This document shows, in pieces, positions 9,949 to 18,813 of a stretch of DNA of 64,000 nt (positions are counted from its first letter, which is position 1; every line of letters starts with the position of its first letter). The DNA comes from Microbacterium saperdae. GTDB taxonomy: Bacteria; Actinomycetota; Actinomycetes; Actinomycetales; Microbacteriaceae. The DNA lies in the NCBI RefSeq assembly GCF_006716345.1, contig NZ_VFOX01000001.1:2666001-2730000 (forward strand), read 5' to 3'. Made by a program: the position numbers and the translations under genes. The notes below the pieces were generated by a model, which ran no database searches, was not told where the DNA came from, and saw only the letters and a program-made list of their open reading frames with translations.

Positions 9949-10536
9949 TCAGCGGAGCCGCGCCAGGAACTGGTCGATATACGTCTGGTAGTCGGCGATG
10001 CGCTCGCCGTCGGGGTACATGAGGTTGATGACCGTCGCGCCCACCGCGACCGAGATGAACTCGTTCGCGAACGGGGCGTAGTCCTGCTCGCGGATGGCTC
10101 CCGCCTCGCGGGCGGCCTCCATGCGCTCGACGAGCATCGCGTGCCAGCGCCCGAGATGCGTCCGGTAGAGCTCCGTCAGCGAGTCGTTCGACATCGCGTA
10201 CTCCCAGAGCGCCAACAGCACGCGTCCGCTCGCGATCTCGTCGACTCCGCTCGGCAGCGTCCCCTCGAGCACCTGCCTGAGCATCTGCTCCGGCGTCGCG
10301 CCCGCCGAGATCGACTCCTGCAGCCATTCGTCGTGTTGGTGCAGCACCGTCTCGAACGTCGCCGCGACGATGCTTTCCTTGCCGGGGAAGTAGTGCTTCA
10401 GCGCACCGTTCGCGAAGCCCGCCTCCGCCGCGATGCTGCGCATCGTGGCCGCTTCGAACCCGCCCTTGAGGATGATGGACTTCGCCACCTCGACGATGTC
10501 CCGTCGACGCTGGTCGTGGTCGATGATCTTCGGCAT
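9949..10536 (-). CDS. TetR-family transcriptional regulator
   Basis: 195 residues. The N-terminal helix-turn-helix reads ATMRSIAAEAGFANGALKHYF, the standard TetR DNA-binding block; the rest is the ligand-binding domain. The ATG at 10536 was chosen because GGAAGGA lies just upstream; the 40 further residues open upstream have no family match. It sits between the ABC transporter genes and the alpha/beta hydrolase on the same strand. It is a candidate regulator of the four-site palindrome, but no such palindrome lies directly in front of it. Confidence 0.88.
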   Translation of the reverse strand: MPKIIDHDQRRRDIVEVAKSIILKGGFEAATMRSIAAEAGFANGALKHYFPGKESIVAATFETVLHQHDEWLQESISAGATPEQMLRQVLEGTLPSGVDEIASGRVLLALWEYAMSNDSLTELYRTHLGRWHAMLVERMEAAREAGAIREQDYAPFANEFISVAVGATVINLMYPDGERIADYQTYIDQFLARLR

Positions 10537-10613
10537 GGAGTCCTTCCGGCCGGTTCTGGATCGGCGATCCTCCGCACATTCCGCGTCGGCGCGGGGAGAG
10601 ATCGGGCCTGGAG

Positions 10614-11447
10614 CTACCGTACCGCCGCATCGGGCACCTCCCGCAGAGCGAGCCACTGCGCACGGCGAGCGCGTTGCGCAGCGGGGTCGGCGACCGGGGA
10701 GGCGAGACGCAGGCGTTCGGAGTACGCATGCCGCGGCGCCCGCGTGACCTGCTCGCCCTCGCCGACCTCGACGAGCTCGCCGCGATACATCACGGCCACC
10801 CGATGGCAGACTCGACGCACGACGCCCAGATCGTGCGACACGAAGAGGTACGACACCCCGGTGTCACGCTGCAGCTCGATGAACAGGTCGAGGATCGTCG
10901 CCTGCGTGGTGAGGTCGAGCGCGCTGACCGGTTCATCGCACACGATGAGCCGCGGCCCGCGCACGAGGGCACGGGCGATCGCGATCCGCTGCCGCTGGCC
11001 TCCCGAGAACTCGCTCGGGTAGCGGTCCATCGCGGCGACGGGCAGGCTCACGCGGTCGAGCATCTCCCGCACCTTCGCCTCCGCCGCCTTCGCCCCGATG
11101 CCGGTGGTGAGCAGGGGCTCCGCGAGGATGTCGCCGATCGTCATGGCCGGGTTCAGGGAGCCGTAGGGGTCCTGGAACACGACCTGCACGTCATCCGCCA
11201 GCGCGCGGCGCCCGCGGCCGCTCACCCGGGTGATGTCCTGCCCGTCGAAGCGGATGCTGCCGCTCGTGACCGGCGCGAGCCCCAGGATCGCCTTGCCGAG
11301 GGTGGACTTGCCCGAACCGGACTCGCCGACCAACCCGAGGCACTCCCCCGGGGCGATGTCGAGCGAGACGCCGTGCAGCGCGCGGAAGGCCGTGCGCCCG
11401 CGTCCGTAGTCGACGACGAGGTTGTCGACCTCGAGCAGCGCGTTCAC
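10614..11447 (-). CDS. Dipeptide/oligopeptide ABC transporter ATPase (DppF/OppF-like)
   Basis: 277 residues. Walker A GESGSGKS at 41-48, signature FSGGQ at 147-151 and Walker B LIVCDEP at 167-173 are intact, and the C-terminus has the RHAYSERL element typical of the Opp/Dpp ATPases. It powers import with the fused permease-ATPase encoded upstream, which it overlaps by 4 bp (ATGA), so translation is coupled. It is the second ATPase of the heterodimeric motor. Confidence 0.9.
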   Translation of the reverse strand: MNALLEVDNLVVDYGRGRTAFRALHGVSLDIAPGECLGLVGESGSGKSTLGKAILGLAPVTSGSIRFDGQDITRVSGRGRRALADDVQVVFQDPYGSLNPAMTIGDILAEPLLTTGIGAKAAEAKVREMLDRVSLPVAAMDRYPSEFSGGQRQRIAIARALVRGPRLIVCDEPVSALDLTTQATILDLFIELQRDTGVSYLFVSHDLGVVRRVCHRVAVMYRGELVEVGEGEQVTRAPRHAYSERLRLASPVADPAAQRARRAQWLALREVPDAAVR

Positions 11448-13252
11448 GCGTTCACCTCCGTGATCAGCACGGACCGCTGAGCGACCCGATCGAGTTCGGC
11501 ACGTCCGTCGGCGTCGTCGAGCGACGCCGAGATCAGCGCTCGGGTGTACTCCTCGGCGGGAGCCGCGAACAGGTCATCGACCGGACCGGACTCCACGATG
11601 TCGCCGCCGCGCATCACGATCACCCGGTCGCAGATGTCGGCCACGACACCGAAGTTGTGGGTCACGATCAGCAACGCCATGCCGTACTCGGCCTGCAGCT
11701 CACGCAGCAGTTCGAGCACCTCGGCCTGCACGGTCACGTCGAGCGCCGTGGTGGGCTCGTCGGCGACCAGCAACGCAGGTCGGCCCGCGATCGCACCGGC
11801 GATCAGCACGCGCTGCGCCATGCCCCCGGAGACCTGATGCGGATAGCTGCGCATGACGCGGTCGGGGTCGGTGAGTCCGACCCGCACCAGCATGGCGCGG
11901 GCGCGCTCCCTCGCGGCCGTTCTGCTCAGTCCGTGCGTGCGACGCAGCGGCTCGATGAGCTGGTGGCCGATCGTGTAGGAGGGATCGAGGTTGCTCATCG
12001 GCTCCTGCGGCACGTAGCCGATGGCGCGGCCGAGCAGAGCCTGTCGCTGCTTCGGGGTCGCCCGGGTGACGTCGGTGCCGCCGACCCAGATCGCATCGGC
12101 GACCGCGCGGCCGGTCGACGGCAGCAGGTCGAGCACCGAGAACACGGTCTGGGACTTTCCCGAGCCCGACTCCCCCACGATGCCGACGACCTCGCCCGGC
12201 GCGACATCGAGCGTGACGCCGTGCACGACCTCGGTCTCCCCCGCGGGGGTCGCATGCGCCACGCGCAGGTTCTCGACCCGCAGCGCGGCCGCTGCGGCCT
12301 CGTGCTGCGTGGTACCGGTCGCCGCGACGGTCGGCATCGGGGCAGCTGTCGACGCCCCGTTCCGGCGACGGGCCGCGCGGGGCGTGCGCACCTGCACGAG
12401 TTCGGCGAGGGTCGATCCCATGATCGCGAGCACGGCGATCGTGAGGCCGAGCGCCGCCGAGGGCCAGAGCAGCATGAGCGGGTAGGTGAGCATGAGACGG
12501 AAGCCCTCGAGCATCATCGCGCCCCAGCTGGGAACGTTCGAGTCCCCGATGCCGAGGAACTGGAGCCCGGCCTGCATGCCCATCGCGATACCCGCGGTGA
12601 GCGCGGTCTGGATGATCACCGGCGGATAGACCGCCTTGATCACGTGCCGGAAGATGATGCGCGCATCCGACAGTCCGGAGACGCGGGCGGCATCGATGTA
12701 GGGCTCGCCCCGCACCGCGAGGGTCTGGGATCGTGAGATGCGGAAGTAGCCGGGCACCATGAACACGCCGACCGTGGCCATCAGGACCTCGAAGTTGTTG
12801 CGGCTCCCTGCGGCGACCACGAGCAGGATGATCATGCCGGGGATCGACTGCAGAGCGTCGCTGATCCAGGTCGCGACCCGGTCGAAGGTCCCGCCGAAGT
12901 AGCCCGCAGCGACGCCGGCGGGGACGCCGATCACGAGGGCGGTGACGATCGTGATGAGTGCGCCCCACAGGGTCGTACGGGTGCCGTAGATGAGCCGCGA
13001 GAGGATGTCGCGGCCGGTGGAGTCTCCGCCCAGGAGATGCTCCGGACCCGGCGCGGCCTTCGCGGCCGAGAGGTCGACGAAGTTCGGATCCATCGGCGCG
13101 AGCAGGGGCGCGAGGACTCCCACGAGCAGGATCAGCAGGAAGATCGCGAGCGGGATGTAGCCGCCGGGGTGGCGGAGGAAGCGGCGGAACAGGCCGGAGC
13201 GGCGCTTCTGCGCGGCGCGGTCGAAGGCGACGCGGATGTCTGTGGTGGTCAT
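11444..13252 (-). CDS. Fused Dpp/Opp permease (DppC-like) and ATPase (DppD-like)
   Basis: A 602-residue single polypeptide. Residues about 1-290 are a DppC-type inner-membrane permease with six helices and the EAA loop near 183-205 (EPYIDAARVSGLSDARIIF). A 35-residue Ala/Thr/Arg-rich linker follows. Residues about 325-602 are an ABC ATPase with Walker A 360-367, Q-loop near 416, signature VSGGM 474-478 and Walker B LLVADEP 494-500. The start at 13252 overlaps the DppB stop (ATGA); the frame is open further upstream but only as a shadow of DppB. In most bacteria these are separate genes; similar fusions are known in actinobacteria. Confidence 0.9.
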   Translation of the reverse strand: MTTTDIRVAFDRAAQKRRSGLFRRFLRHPGGYIPLAIFLLILLVGVLAPLLAPMDPNFVDLSAAKAAPGPEHLLGGDSTGRDILSRLIYGTRTTLWGALITIVTALVIGVPAGVAAGYFGGTFDRVATWISDALQSIPGMIILLVVAAGSRNNFEVLMATVGVFMVPGYFRISRSQTLAVRGEPYIDAARVSGLSDARIIFRHVIKAVYPPVIIQTALTAGIAMGMQAGLQFLGIGDSNVPSWGAMMLEGFRLMLTYPLMLLWPSAALGLTIAVLAIMGSTLAELVQVRTPRAARRRNGASTAAPMPTVAATGTTQHEAAAAALRVENLRVAHATPAGETEVVHGVTLDVAPGEVVGIVGESGSGKSQTVFSVLDLLPSTGRAVADAIWVGGTDVTRATPKQRQALLGRAIGYVPQEPMSNLDPSYTIGHQLIEPLRRTHGLSRTAARERARAMLVRVGLTDPDRVMRSYPHQVSGGMAQRVLIAGAIAGRPALLVADEPTTALDVTVQAEVLELLRELQAEYGMALLIVTHNFGVVADICDRVIVMRGGDIVESGPVDDLFAAPAEEYTRALISASLDDADGRAELDRVAQRSVLITEVNA

Positions 13253-14190
13253 GCGACGCGCACCTTCGGGTTGATCCAGCCGAGGACGAGATCCAGCAGG
13301 AGGTTGATGAGGACGACGAAGACGATCGAGATCACGGTGATGCCGAGGAGCATCGGGATGTCGCCGTTCTGCGAGGACTGGTTGGTGAGCTGTCCGAGAC
13401 CGGGGAGGCTGAAGATCTGCTCGACCACGATCGCGCCGGAGAGCAGGCCGACGAACATCAGGGCGATCACCGTGAGCGCGGCAGGCGACGCGTTGCGCAG
13501 GATGTGCAGATTCACGCGCGTGGCCGAGAGCCCGCGGCTGCGGAGGGTGCGCACCCAGTCCTGACGGCTCTGCGCGATGACAGCGTTGCGCAGCTGCTCC
13601 GCCACCGCGACGATGCCACCGAGCGCGAGGGAGATCGCCGGGAGCGTGATCGATCGCAGCCACCCCTCGACCGACTGCGTCGGAGGCACGTACCCCACGG
13701 CGGGGAACCACTTCAGCTGCACCGCGAGCCACATGACCAGCACGAGGCTGACCCAGAAGCCCGGGAGGGCGAACAGCACGACCGAGATGCCCTTGATGAT
13801 CCGGTCGAACCAGGTGCCGGGTCGCAGCCCCGTGATCATGCCGAAGGCGACACCGATGACGGCGGTGATGAGAGTGGCGAACGTGACGACCGAGAGCGTG
13901 ACGGGTACCTTGATCGCGAGCTGGTCCGCGACGGGCTGGAAGTTGCGCCAGGAGACCCCGAAGTCCAGCAGCGCGGCGTGCGAGAGCCAGTCCCAGAACT
14001 GCACCAGGAGAGGGCGGTCGAGACCGATCTTCTCCGCGAGCGCGGCCTGCTGGGCAGGGCTCGCCGTGGTGCCCAGCAGCGCGGCCGTCGGATCGCTGAT
14101 CGCCAGGTGGGCGAGGAAGAACGTGCCGATCGAGACCGCGACGAGCAGGAGGATGCCGGACAGCATCCGCTTCGCCGTGAACAGAAGCAT
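13249..14190 (-). CDS. Dpp/Opp-type ABC transporter permease (DppB-like)
   Basis: 313 residues with about six membrane helices. The N-terminus (KRMLSGILLLVAVSIGTFFLAHLAISDP) is typical of DppB proteins, and the EAA loop reads RTLRSRGLSATRVNLHIL. It forms the membrane channel with the fused DppC-D protein. It lies 100 bp downstream of the substrate-binding protein gene and overlaps the next gene by 4 bp. Confidence 0.9.
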   Translation of the reverse strand: MLLFTAKRMLSGILLLVAVSIGTFFLAHLAISDPTAALLGTTASPAQQAALAEKIGLDRPLLVQFWDWLSHAALLDFGVSWRNFQPVADQLAIKVPVTLSVVTFATLITAVIGVAFGMITGLRPGTWFDRIIKGISVVLFALPGFWVSLVLVMWLAVQLKWFPAVGYVPPTQSVEGWLRSITLPAISLALGGIVAVAEQLRNAVIAQSRQDWVRTLRSRGLSATRVNLHILRNASPAALTVIALMFVGLLSGAIVVEQIFSLPGLGQLTNQSSQNGDIPMLLGITVISIVFVVLINLLLDLVLGWINPKVRVA

Positions 14191-14290
14191 GAGGACCTCT
14201 CGGAGGGTCGGAGGGGGATGGATGCCGGGGCGGCGCCCGTCCGCATCACCGCAGATCGCAGTGAGGGGACAGCGGCCGCCCCGGCGGGCG

Positions 14291-15820
14291 TCAGCCCTGA
14301 GTGATGTAGCGCAGCGTGGGGAACATCATCCCGACCACCGGCTGCAGCTGGATGCCGGCAGCGGTGTAGTAGATGTTGTTCGCCTGGTACCAGACCGACC
14401 ACCATGCCTGGTCGACGAGCGCCTGATTCAGCTCCTGGATGGCGGCGGTCTGCTCGTCACCACGGGCGCTCTGCACCTTCTCGACGAGCGGGGCGATGAC
14501 CTCGTTCTTGGCGTAGTCCGGCTCGGGGTTGAACCACTGCACGCTCGTGAGCTGGCGGGAGACCGTCGCGACGTCGTTGCCGTCCATGGCCAGGAACGAG
14601 ATGAACATCGGGTAGTTCGGTGCGTTCAGCTGGTAGTCCGGCATCTGCATGTTGTCCCAGGTGACGGTGATGCCGAGCTCGTTGAGCGCCTGCTCGGCGG
14701 AGGGCTTCCACATCTCGAAGATGGGCGACATGGGCATCGAGATCTCGAAGCCGTCGGGGTAGCCGGCGTCTGCCAGCAGTTCCTTGGCCTTGTCGATGTT
14801 GTAGGCGTAGGTCTCGTTCAGCGCCGGATCGTTGATCGCGCCACCGTCGGGGAACACCTGGTTGGTCGCGACGCCCGCCCCGCTGCCGACGGCGGCGAGG
14901 ACTGCGGCGCCGTCGAAGGCGTAGTTCAGCGCCTGGCGCACCTCGAGCTTGCCGAGGGGCTCGCTCTTGGCGCCGGTGTGATCGGTGATCACGAGGCCCG
15001 CCCAGCCGGAGACGCGCTGCGCGACGTTCCACCCCTGCTGGTCGGCCTGCTCGAGGTTCGCCACGTCGCCGTACTGCACGTTGATCTGGCCGCTGAGCAT
15101 CGCGTTGTGGCGTGCCGTGGCATCTGTGATCGGGAAGATCGACAGCTCCGCGAACGGATACGTCTTGGCATCCCAATGGTCGTCGACCTTGGTGAAGTGG
15201 TACTCCGCACCGGCGACGCTCGTCGCGCTGTCGAGGACGTAGGGACCGGAGCCGATCGGCTCCTTGCCCAGCGAATCGGCGTCGATGGATGCCGGAGACA
15301 TGACGTAGCTGCGGCCGAGGCCCATCAGATACAGGATCGTGTCGTCGCGCTGCGTGAGCCTGATGCTGATCGTGTCCTCGTCGACCTTCTCGAAGGACGA
15401 GACATTGAGGTAGGCCTCCCCCGAACGGGCTCCGGCCTTGAGGTACTCCAGGCTCTTGACCACGGCGTCGGCGTCGACCGGGGTGCCGTCGCTGAACACG
15501 GCGTCGGTGCGGATGTCGAGGTCGATGCTCAGGTCGTCGTCTGCGACGGTCCATTCGGTCGCGAGCGACGGGATCGGGTTGCCGTCCTTGTCGAGGGCGA
15601 TCAGGGCGTCGTAGACGGCGGACAGGTACGGTCCGTCGAACCCGATGTCGGCCAGCGACGGGTCCCACGACGTCACGTCGAGGAAGTTGCCGATGTTCAG
15701 GGCGTCAGGGCTGTCCACGCCGCTGTCGTCGGACGGAGCCGGTGCGGTTCCGCCGCTGCAGCTGGTGAGCGCGAGTGTCGCGGCGAGGGCCGCGGCGATC
15801 GCAAGGGGCATTCGTTTCAT
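14291..15820 (-). CDS. Family 5 extracellular solute-binding lipoprotein
   Basis: 509 residues. A lipoprotein signal peptide ends in LALTSC with C21 as the lipidated cysteine. The mature protein has the SBP_bac_5 layout (SYVMSPASIDAD, GSGPYVLDS, RQALNYAFD, DAGYPDGFEI). It captures the ligand for the Dpp-type transporter encoded downstream. Family 5 proteins bind peptides, but also nickel, opines, sugars and small natural products, so the ligand is open. Operator C, about 100 bp upstream, ties it to the catabolic genes. Confidence 0.92.
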   Translation of the reverse strand: MKRMPLAIAAALAATLALTSCSGGTAPAPSDDSGVDSPDALNIGNFLDVTSWDPSLADIGFDGPYLSAVYDALIALDKDGNPIPSLATEWTVADDDLSIDLDIRTDAVFSDGTPVDADAVVKSLEYLKAGARSGEAYLNVSSFEKVDEDTISIRLTQRDDTILYLMGLGRSYVMSPASIDADSLGKEPIGSGPYVLDSATSVAGAEYHFTKVDDHWDAKTYPFAELSIFPITDATARHNAMLSGQINVQYGDVANLEQADQQGWNVAQRVSGWAGLVITDHTGAKSEPLGKLEVRQALNYAFDGAAVLAAVGSGAGVATNQVFPDGGAINDPALNETYAYNIDKAKELLADAGYPDGFEISMPMSPIFEMWKPSAEQALNELGITVTWDNMQMPDYQLNAPNYPMFISFLAMDGNDVATVSRQLTSVQWFNPEPDYAKNEVIAPLVEKVQSARGDEQTAAIQELNQALVDQAWWSVWYQANNIYYTAAGIQLQPVVGMMFPTLRYITQG

Positions 15821-15918
15821 GGTTCCTTCTCTCGGGTGCAGGGAGTGGTGAAGAAGGTTCGAAGAGCCACTGGCCGGAGAGCCGGATCAGACGCCACTTC
15901 GATGTGTCGTGCTGGTTA

Positions 15919-15934
15919 GTCTACATGCGTGGAA
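15919..15934. promoter_or_regulatory. Shared 16-bp palindromic operator, site C
   Basis: gTCTACATGCGTGGAA lies about 99-114 bp upstream of the substrate-binding protein start (leftward). The rest of the 367-bp gap 15821-16187 shows no convincing gene or RNA structure. Confidence 0.58.
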
Positions 15935-16187
15935 AAAGAGCGCAAGAGCATTCCGTGGTGAGGAGAGCGGCATCCATGCCTCCGCGCGCACCCGACTTGT
16001 CCGAGCGCGCAGGGCTTGGCGTGAGCGGCGATCGGTCGCAGCGGTCAGCTTGCGCGGGATGTCAGACGCCGAGCGGGTCGGTCCCGCAGACGATTCACGT
16101 GCGCGCAGCAGGGGTTCGTCTTCAGGGGTCCGCCTTCAGGGGGATGTGCGGTCCTGGCGTGCGTGGTGCAGTGGAGGCAGGTTCTTG

Positions 16188-16436
16188 ATGCTCCGAGGAG
16201 GAGAAGTGGACGTTCTCAGAGTTCAACGGTTGCGGCTGGCGCTGCGGCTTGTCAGTGTCGTCGCGATCATCGTCGTGAGCGCTGCGATCATCTGGTTCGG
16301 GTTCGCTGCCACCGCTGCGTCTGGCGTCCAGATGGCCGCGGCGAGCGCGATGTTCGCGGCAGCTGCCAGCGGATGGTCGGGCGCTTTCGCAGCCATCACA
16401 GCAAAGCTGAAGTCGGGCGAGGCAGCTCGAGTCTGA
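16188..16436 (+). CDS. Small two-helix membrane protein of unknown function
   Basis: 82 residues from the ATG at 16188, or 76 from the GTG at 16206, which has the stronger AGGAGG site. Two hydrophobic segments are visible: LVSVVAIIVVSAAIIWFGFA and an Ala-rich helix containing AAASAMFAAAASGWSGAFAA. It ends in a basic tail (KLKSGEAARV). No family is recognised. It is a lone gene, convergent with the DUF222 gene. Confidence 0.5.
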   Translation: MLRGGEVDVLRVQRLRLALRLVSVVAIIVVSAAIIWFGFAATAASGVQMAAASAMFAAAASGWSGAFAAITAKLKSGEAARV

Positions 16437-16539
16437 TCGTGTTTGCTCGCCCCGTCGATGAGCCGTGGATGCGTATGCGGATGGCGCAACGAGAGACGAT
16501 GGCGTGCTTGTCACACCGGGTCGACCCAGGCAGGCCAGC

Positions 16540-17880
16540 TCAGGCGGCGATGTCGAAGCGGGCGCGGCCGCCGAGGCGGGGCGTGCGGGCGAGGTCGACA
16601 TAGCGGGGTGGCACGAACCACACCCGGGCGGTGATGCCGGTGCCGTCGATGCGGATCTCCCAGTCGTTGTCATGGATGCGGTGGTGACATGTCTCGCACA
16701 ACAGCACCCCGTTCGACAGGTCCGTCGGCCCGGCATCGCGTTGCCACCACCGGATGTGATGCGCTTTCGTCATCTCCGGCGGCAACCCGCACATCGCGCA
16801 ACCCCCATCACGCTCCACCAACGCGAGTCGTTGCCCTCGGGTGAAGAGCCGCTTCTCCCGACCCCAATCCAGGATCTCGCTGTCTGAGCCCATCACCCAG
16901 GGGATCACTCCACCTCCGGCGGCCATCCGCCGGGCTGCCCCGACACTGACCGGAGCCTCGATCCCATCGATCGTCGCCGACCCCGTCCCCGACTGCAGAT
17001 CGTCCAGGGTCATTCGTACGATCACCGTCGCTCCGGCCATCGGTACCCGAGCGTCACACCCGAGCGCGTGCGCGCAGAACGCGACCAGCGCGTCGGCCTG
17101 GATCATCGACACTGTGCGCCGATCCGCATCCGCAGCATCCGGTTCAGGCGCGTCCTTCCGCGCAGCGAACGCCACCGACACGAACCCCCGCACCGCCGTC
17201 ACCACCGGCGCCGCGGTCTCCACATCCAGCACCGCGTTCAGATGCAGCATCCCGTCCCGCTCGAACATCGTCAACGACCGGCGCGCCCGCCGCTCCTCGT
17301 CGCGCGGCGGCACCCCGTCCGGGTCCAACCACGCCTCCGCCCGCACGACCAGCTTGCGCACCGCATCCAGCGCCAACCCGGACGCCGCATCCACCAGCAC
17401 CCGCTCCCCCTCAGCGACCCGCACCGGCCCCGCGGCCACCCGGCACCGCTCCAGCACCCCGATGATCAATGCCGCCGCCTGCGCGCTCAACACCCCTGAA
17501 GCCAGCGCCTCCCGCACCCGCGGGTACTTCGCCGGCAACCGTGCCCCCAGAAGATCCGTCCGTGGCGCGGTCGCCTCCCCCACCGTCACCAACCGGGACG
17601 CCTCCCCCGCCGACACCCCGGCCGCCGCGGCGATCAACGTCGCCGTGTTCCGAAACCCCTGCTGCTTCGCCAGACTCGCCGCACCCAGCTCCGGCCGCGA
17701 CTCCCGAGCAATGCCCGCCGCGACCTCCACCTGCACCGCCGACAATCGTCGCTGCAACACCCCGAGCGCATCATTGACCGCGACCAACTGCTCCCGCGAG
17801 AGATCCTGCGCGTCATCCGCCCCCGCCCAGGCCGCTTCGAGACGACCCAGCGCCTCGTGCATCCCGACCAGTTTCGACAT
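16540..17880 (-). CDS. DUF222/13E12-family protein with C-terminal HNH nuclease
   Basis: 446 residues. The N-terminal two thirds are the DUF222 (13E12 repeat) domain; the C-terminal HNH module shows CAMCGLPPEMTKAHHIRWW, then NGVLLCETCHHRIHD, with the CxxC pairs of a zinc-stabilised ββα-metal nuclease. The family is highly multiplied in Microbacteriaceae and mycobacteria and its biological role is unsettled. An SOS box lies 32 bp upstream of the start, so DNA damage is expected to induce it. A second, longer copy lies at 52.2-53.8 kb. Confidence 0.9.
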   Translation of the reverse strand: MSKLVGMHEALGRLEAAWAGADDAQDLSREQLVAVNDALGVLQRRLSAVQVEVAAGIARESRPELGAASLAKQQGFRNTATLIAAAAGVSAGEASRLVTVGEATAPRTDLLGARLPAKYPRVREALASGVLSAQAAALIIGVLERCRVAAGPVRVAEGERVLVDAASGLALDAVRKLVVRAEAWLDPDGVPPRDEERRARRSLTMFERDGMLHLNAVLDVETAAPVVTAVRGFVSVAFAARKDAPEPDAADADRRTVSMIQADALVAFCAHALGCDARVPMAGATVIVRMTLDDLQSGTGSATIDGIEAPVSVGAARRMAAGGGVIPWVMGSDSEILDWGREKRLFTRGQRLALVERDGGCAMCGLPPEMTKAHHIRWWQRDAGPTDLSNGVLLCETCHHRIHDNDWEIRIDGTGITARVWFVPPRYVDLARTPRLGGRARFDIAA

Positions 17881-17911
17881 ACCTCATTTTACCCCGAGCC
17901 ACCCCCGAGTA

Positions 17912-17927
17912 TCGAACGTATATTCGA
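17912..17927. promoter_or_regulatory. SOS (LexA) box upstream of the DUF222-HNH gene
   Basis: TCGAAC-GTAT-ATTCGA matches the actinobacterial LexA consensus TCGAAC-N4-GTTCGA with one mismatch in twelve defined positions. LexA control of 13E12 genes is known in Mycobacterium tuberculosis. The site lies 32-47 bp upstream of the leftward gene. Adjacent short palindromes ATGCCGGCAT (17932-17941) and TATCGATA (17941-17948) are of unclear meaning. Confidence 0.75.
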
Positions 17928-18039
17928 ACGCATGCCGGCATATCGATACTCCGGGCGGTTCACCTTCCCCGGGTGCCCAGGCGACTTCCCTTACCTCGCG
18001 CCAGCCCTGAGGCCGGGCTCTCGACGAGCTCCATCGACC

Positions 18040-18359
18040 TCAGCGCTCGAAGGGCGCTCCCCCAACACCCGCTCCAGACGTCGCAGCGCTCGACCGTATC
18101 TCCGCGTCGAGGTCGACCGCAGTGTCGTTGACGGAGAGCTGGAGGGGAACCAACACGGCGGCTCCGGTCAACGTGATGATTCCCGCCACACCGAGGGGGA
18201 CCATCACGCGACGACGCCTCCACCACACCACGGGAGCGTCCGCCCCGCGATCGAAGCGCGCTGCGCGTCCCTGCTCATCTGGCCCACCAGGGCATGGCGG
18301 ATGGCGTCCTCGCCGCCTTCCGCAGGATCAGCGGATGCGAGTTCCGACGACCCTGTTCA
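18040..18359 (-). pseudogene. Decayed single-helix membrane protein gene (frameshifted, truncated)
   Basis: Two overlapping leftward frames each look coding in one part only. The upstream frame (about 18359-18204) reads EDAIRHALVGQMSRDAQRAS. The downstream frame reads WWRRRRVMVPLGVAGIITL and then LQLSVNDTAVDLDAEI, a basic segment, one membrane helix and the start of an outside domain. Joining them needs one frameshift between about 18204 and 18278. After DAEI the sequence becomes low-complexity and stops. I recall similar actinobacterial proteins of unknown function with a much longer C-terminal part. No start codon fits, so this is likely a remnant. The rest of the 17881-18429 gap holds the SOS box and nothing else I can support. 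Confidence 0.42.
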
Positions 18360-18429
18360 CCCGCCGGACAGGGAATCGTGCGAGCATCCGACGCGTTCTC
18401 ACCACGGACACATCCCGAAAGGCCACTCG

Positions 18430-18813
18430 ATGACAGACCGCCCCCGCCGCTCGGCGTGGCCACCACTCCTGGTCGCCATCGCCCTGGAAGTCATGGCCAC
18501 CCTCTCGTTGCGCGCCGCCGAAGGATTCACGCATCCGCTGTGGCTGATCCTCGTGGTGATCGGCTACAGCGGTTCGCTCTGGTTGCTCTCGATCGTGCTC
18601 GACCGGGGCATGCCGGTCGGCGTCGCCTACGGCATCTGGTCAGCGATCGGCGTCGTGGCGACGGCCGTGCTCGGCACCGTGCTGTTCGGCGAGCTGTTGG
18701 GTCCGGTGCAGATCATCGGCGTCGGCGTGATCGTGGTCGGGGTGCTGCTGGTCGAACTCGGCTCCCACACGCGGGAAACCGCGCAGCCGGCCCTCCCGGA
18801 GGTCGCCGCATGA
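18430..18813 (+). CDS. SMR-family efflux protein, first subunit
   Basis: 127 residues, four membrane helices. The membrane-embedded essential glutamate is E20 in LLVAIALEVMATLSL, and the GVAYGIW signature of helix 3 is present. SMR proteins exchange protons for cationic compounds or guanidinium. The start has AAGG seven bases upstream. The gene overlaps a second SMR gene (ATGA), as in EbrAB/YkkCD-type pairs that work as heterodimers. A C-terminal tail of about 20 residues distinguishes it from its partner. Confidence 0.9.
   Translation: MTDRPRRSAWPPLLVAIALEVMATLSLRAAEGFTHPLWLILVVIGYSGSLWLLSIVLDRGMPVGVAYGIWSAIGVVATAVLGTVLFGELLGPVQIIGVGVIVVGVLLVELGSHTRETAQPALPEVAA

Noticed and set aside
13577..15919. 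780-codon rightward frame opposite the permease and binding-protein genes
   Set aside because: Shadow of two convincing leftward genes; residue usage is Arg/Val/Asp-biased as expected for an antisense frame.
18360..18429. Guanidine riboswitch in front of the SMR pair
   Set aside because: No ACGR-loop hairpin pair or ykkC-like core could be found; only an ordinary ribosome site is seen.
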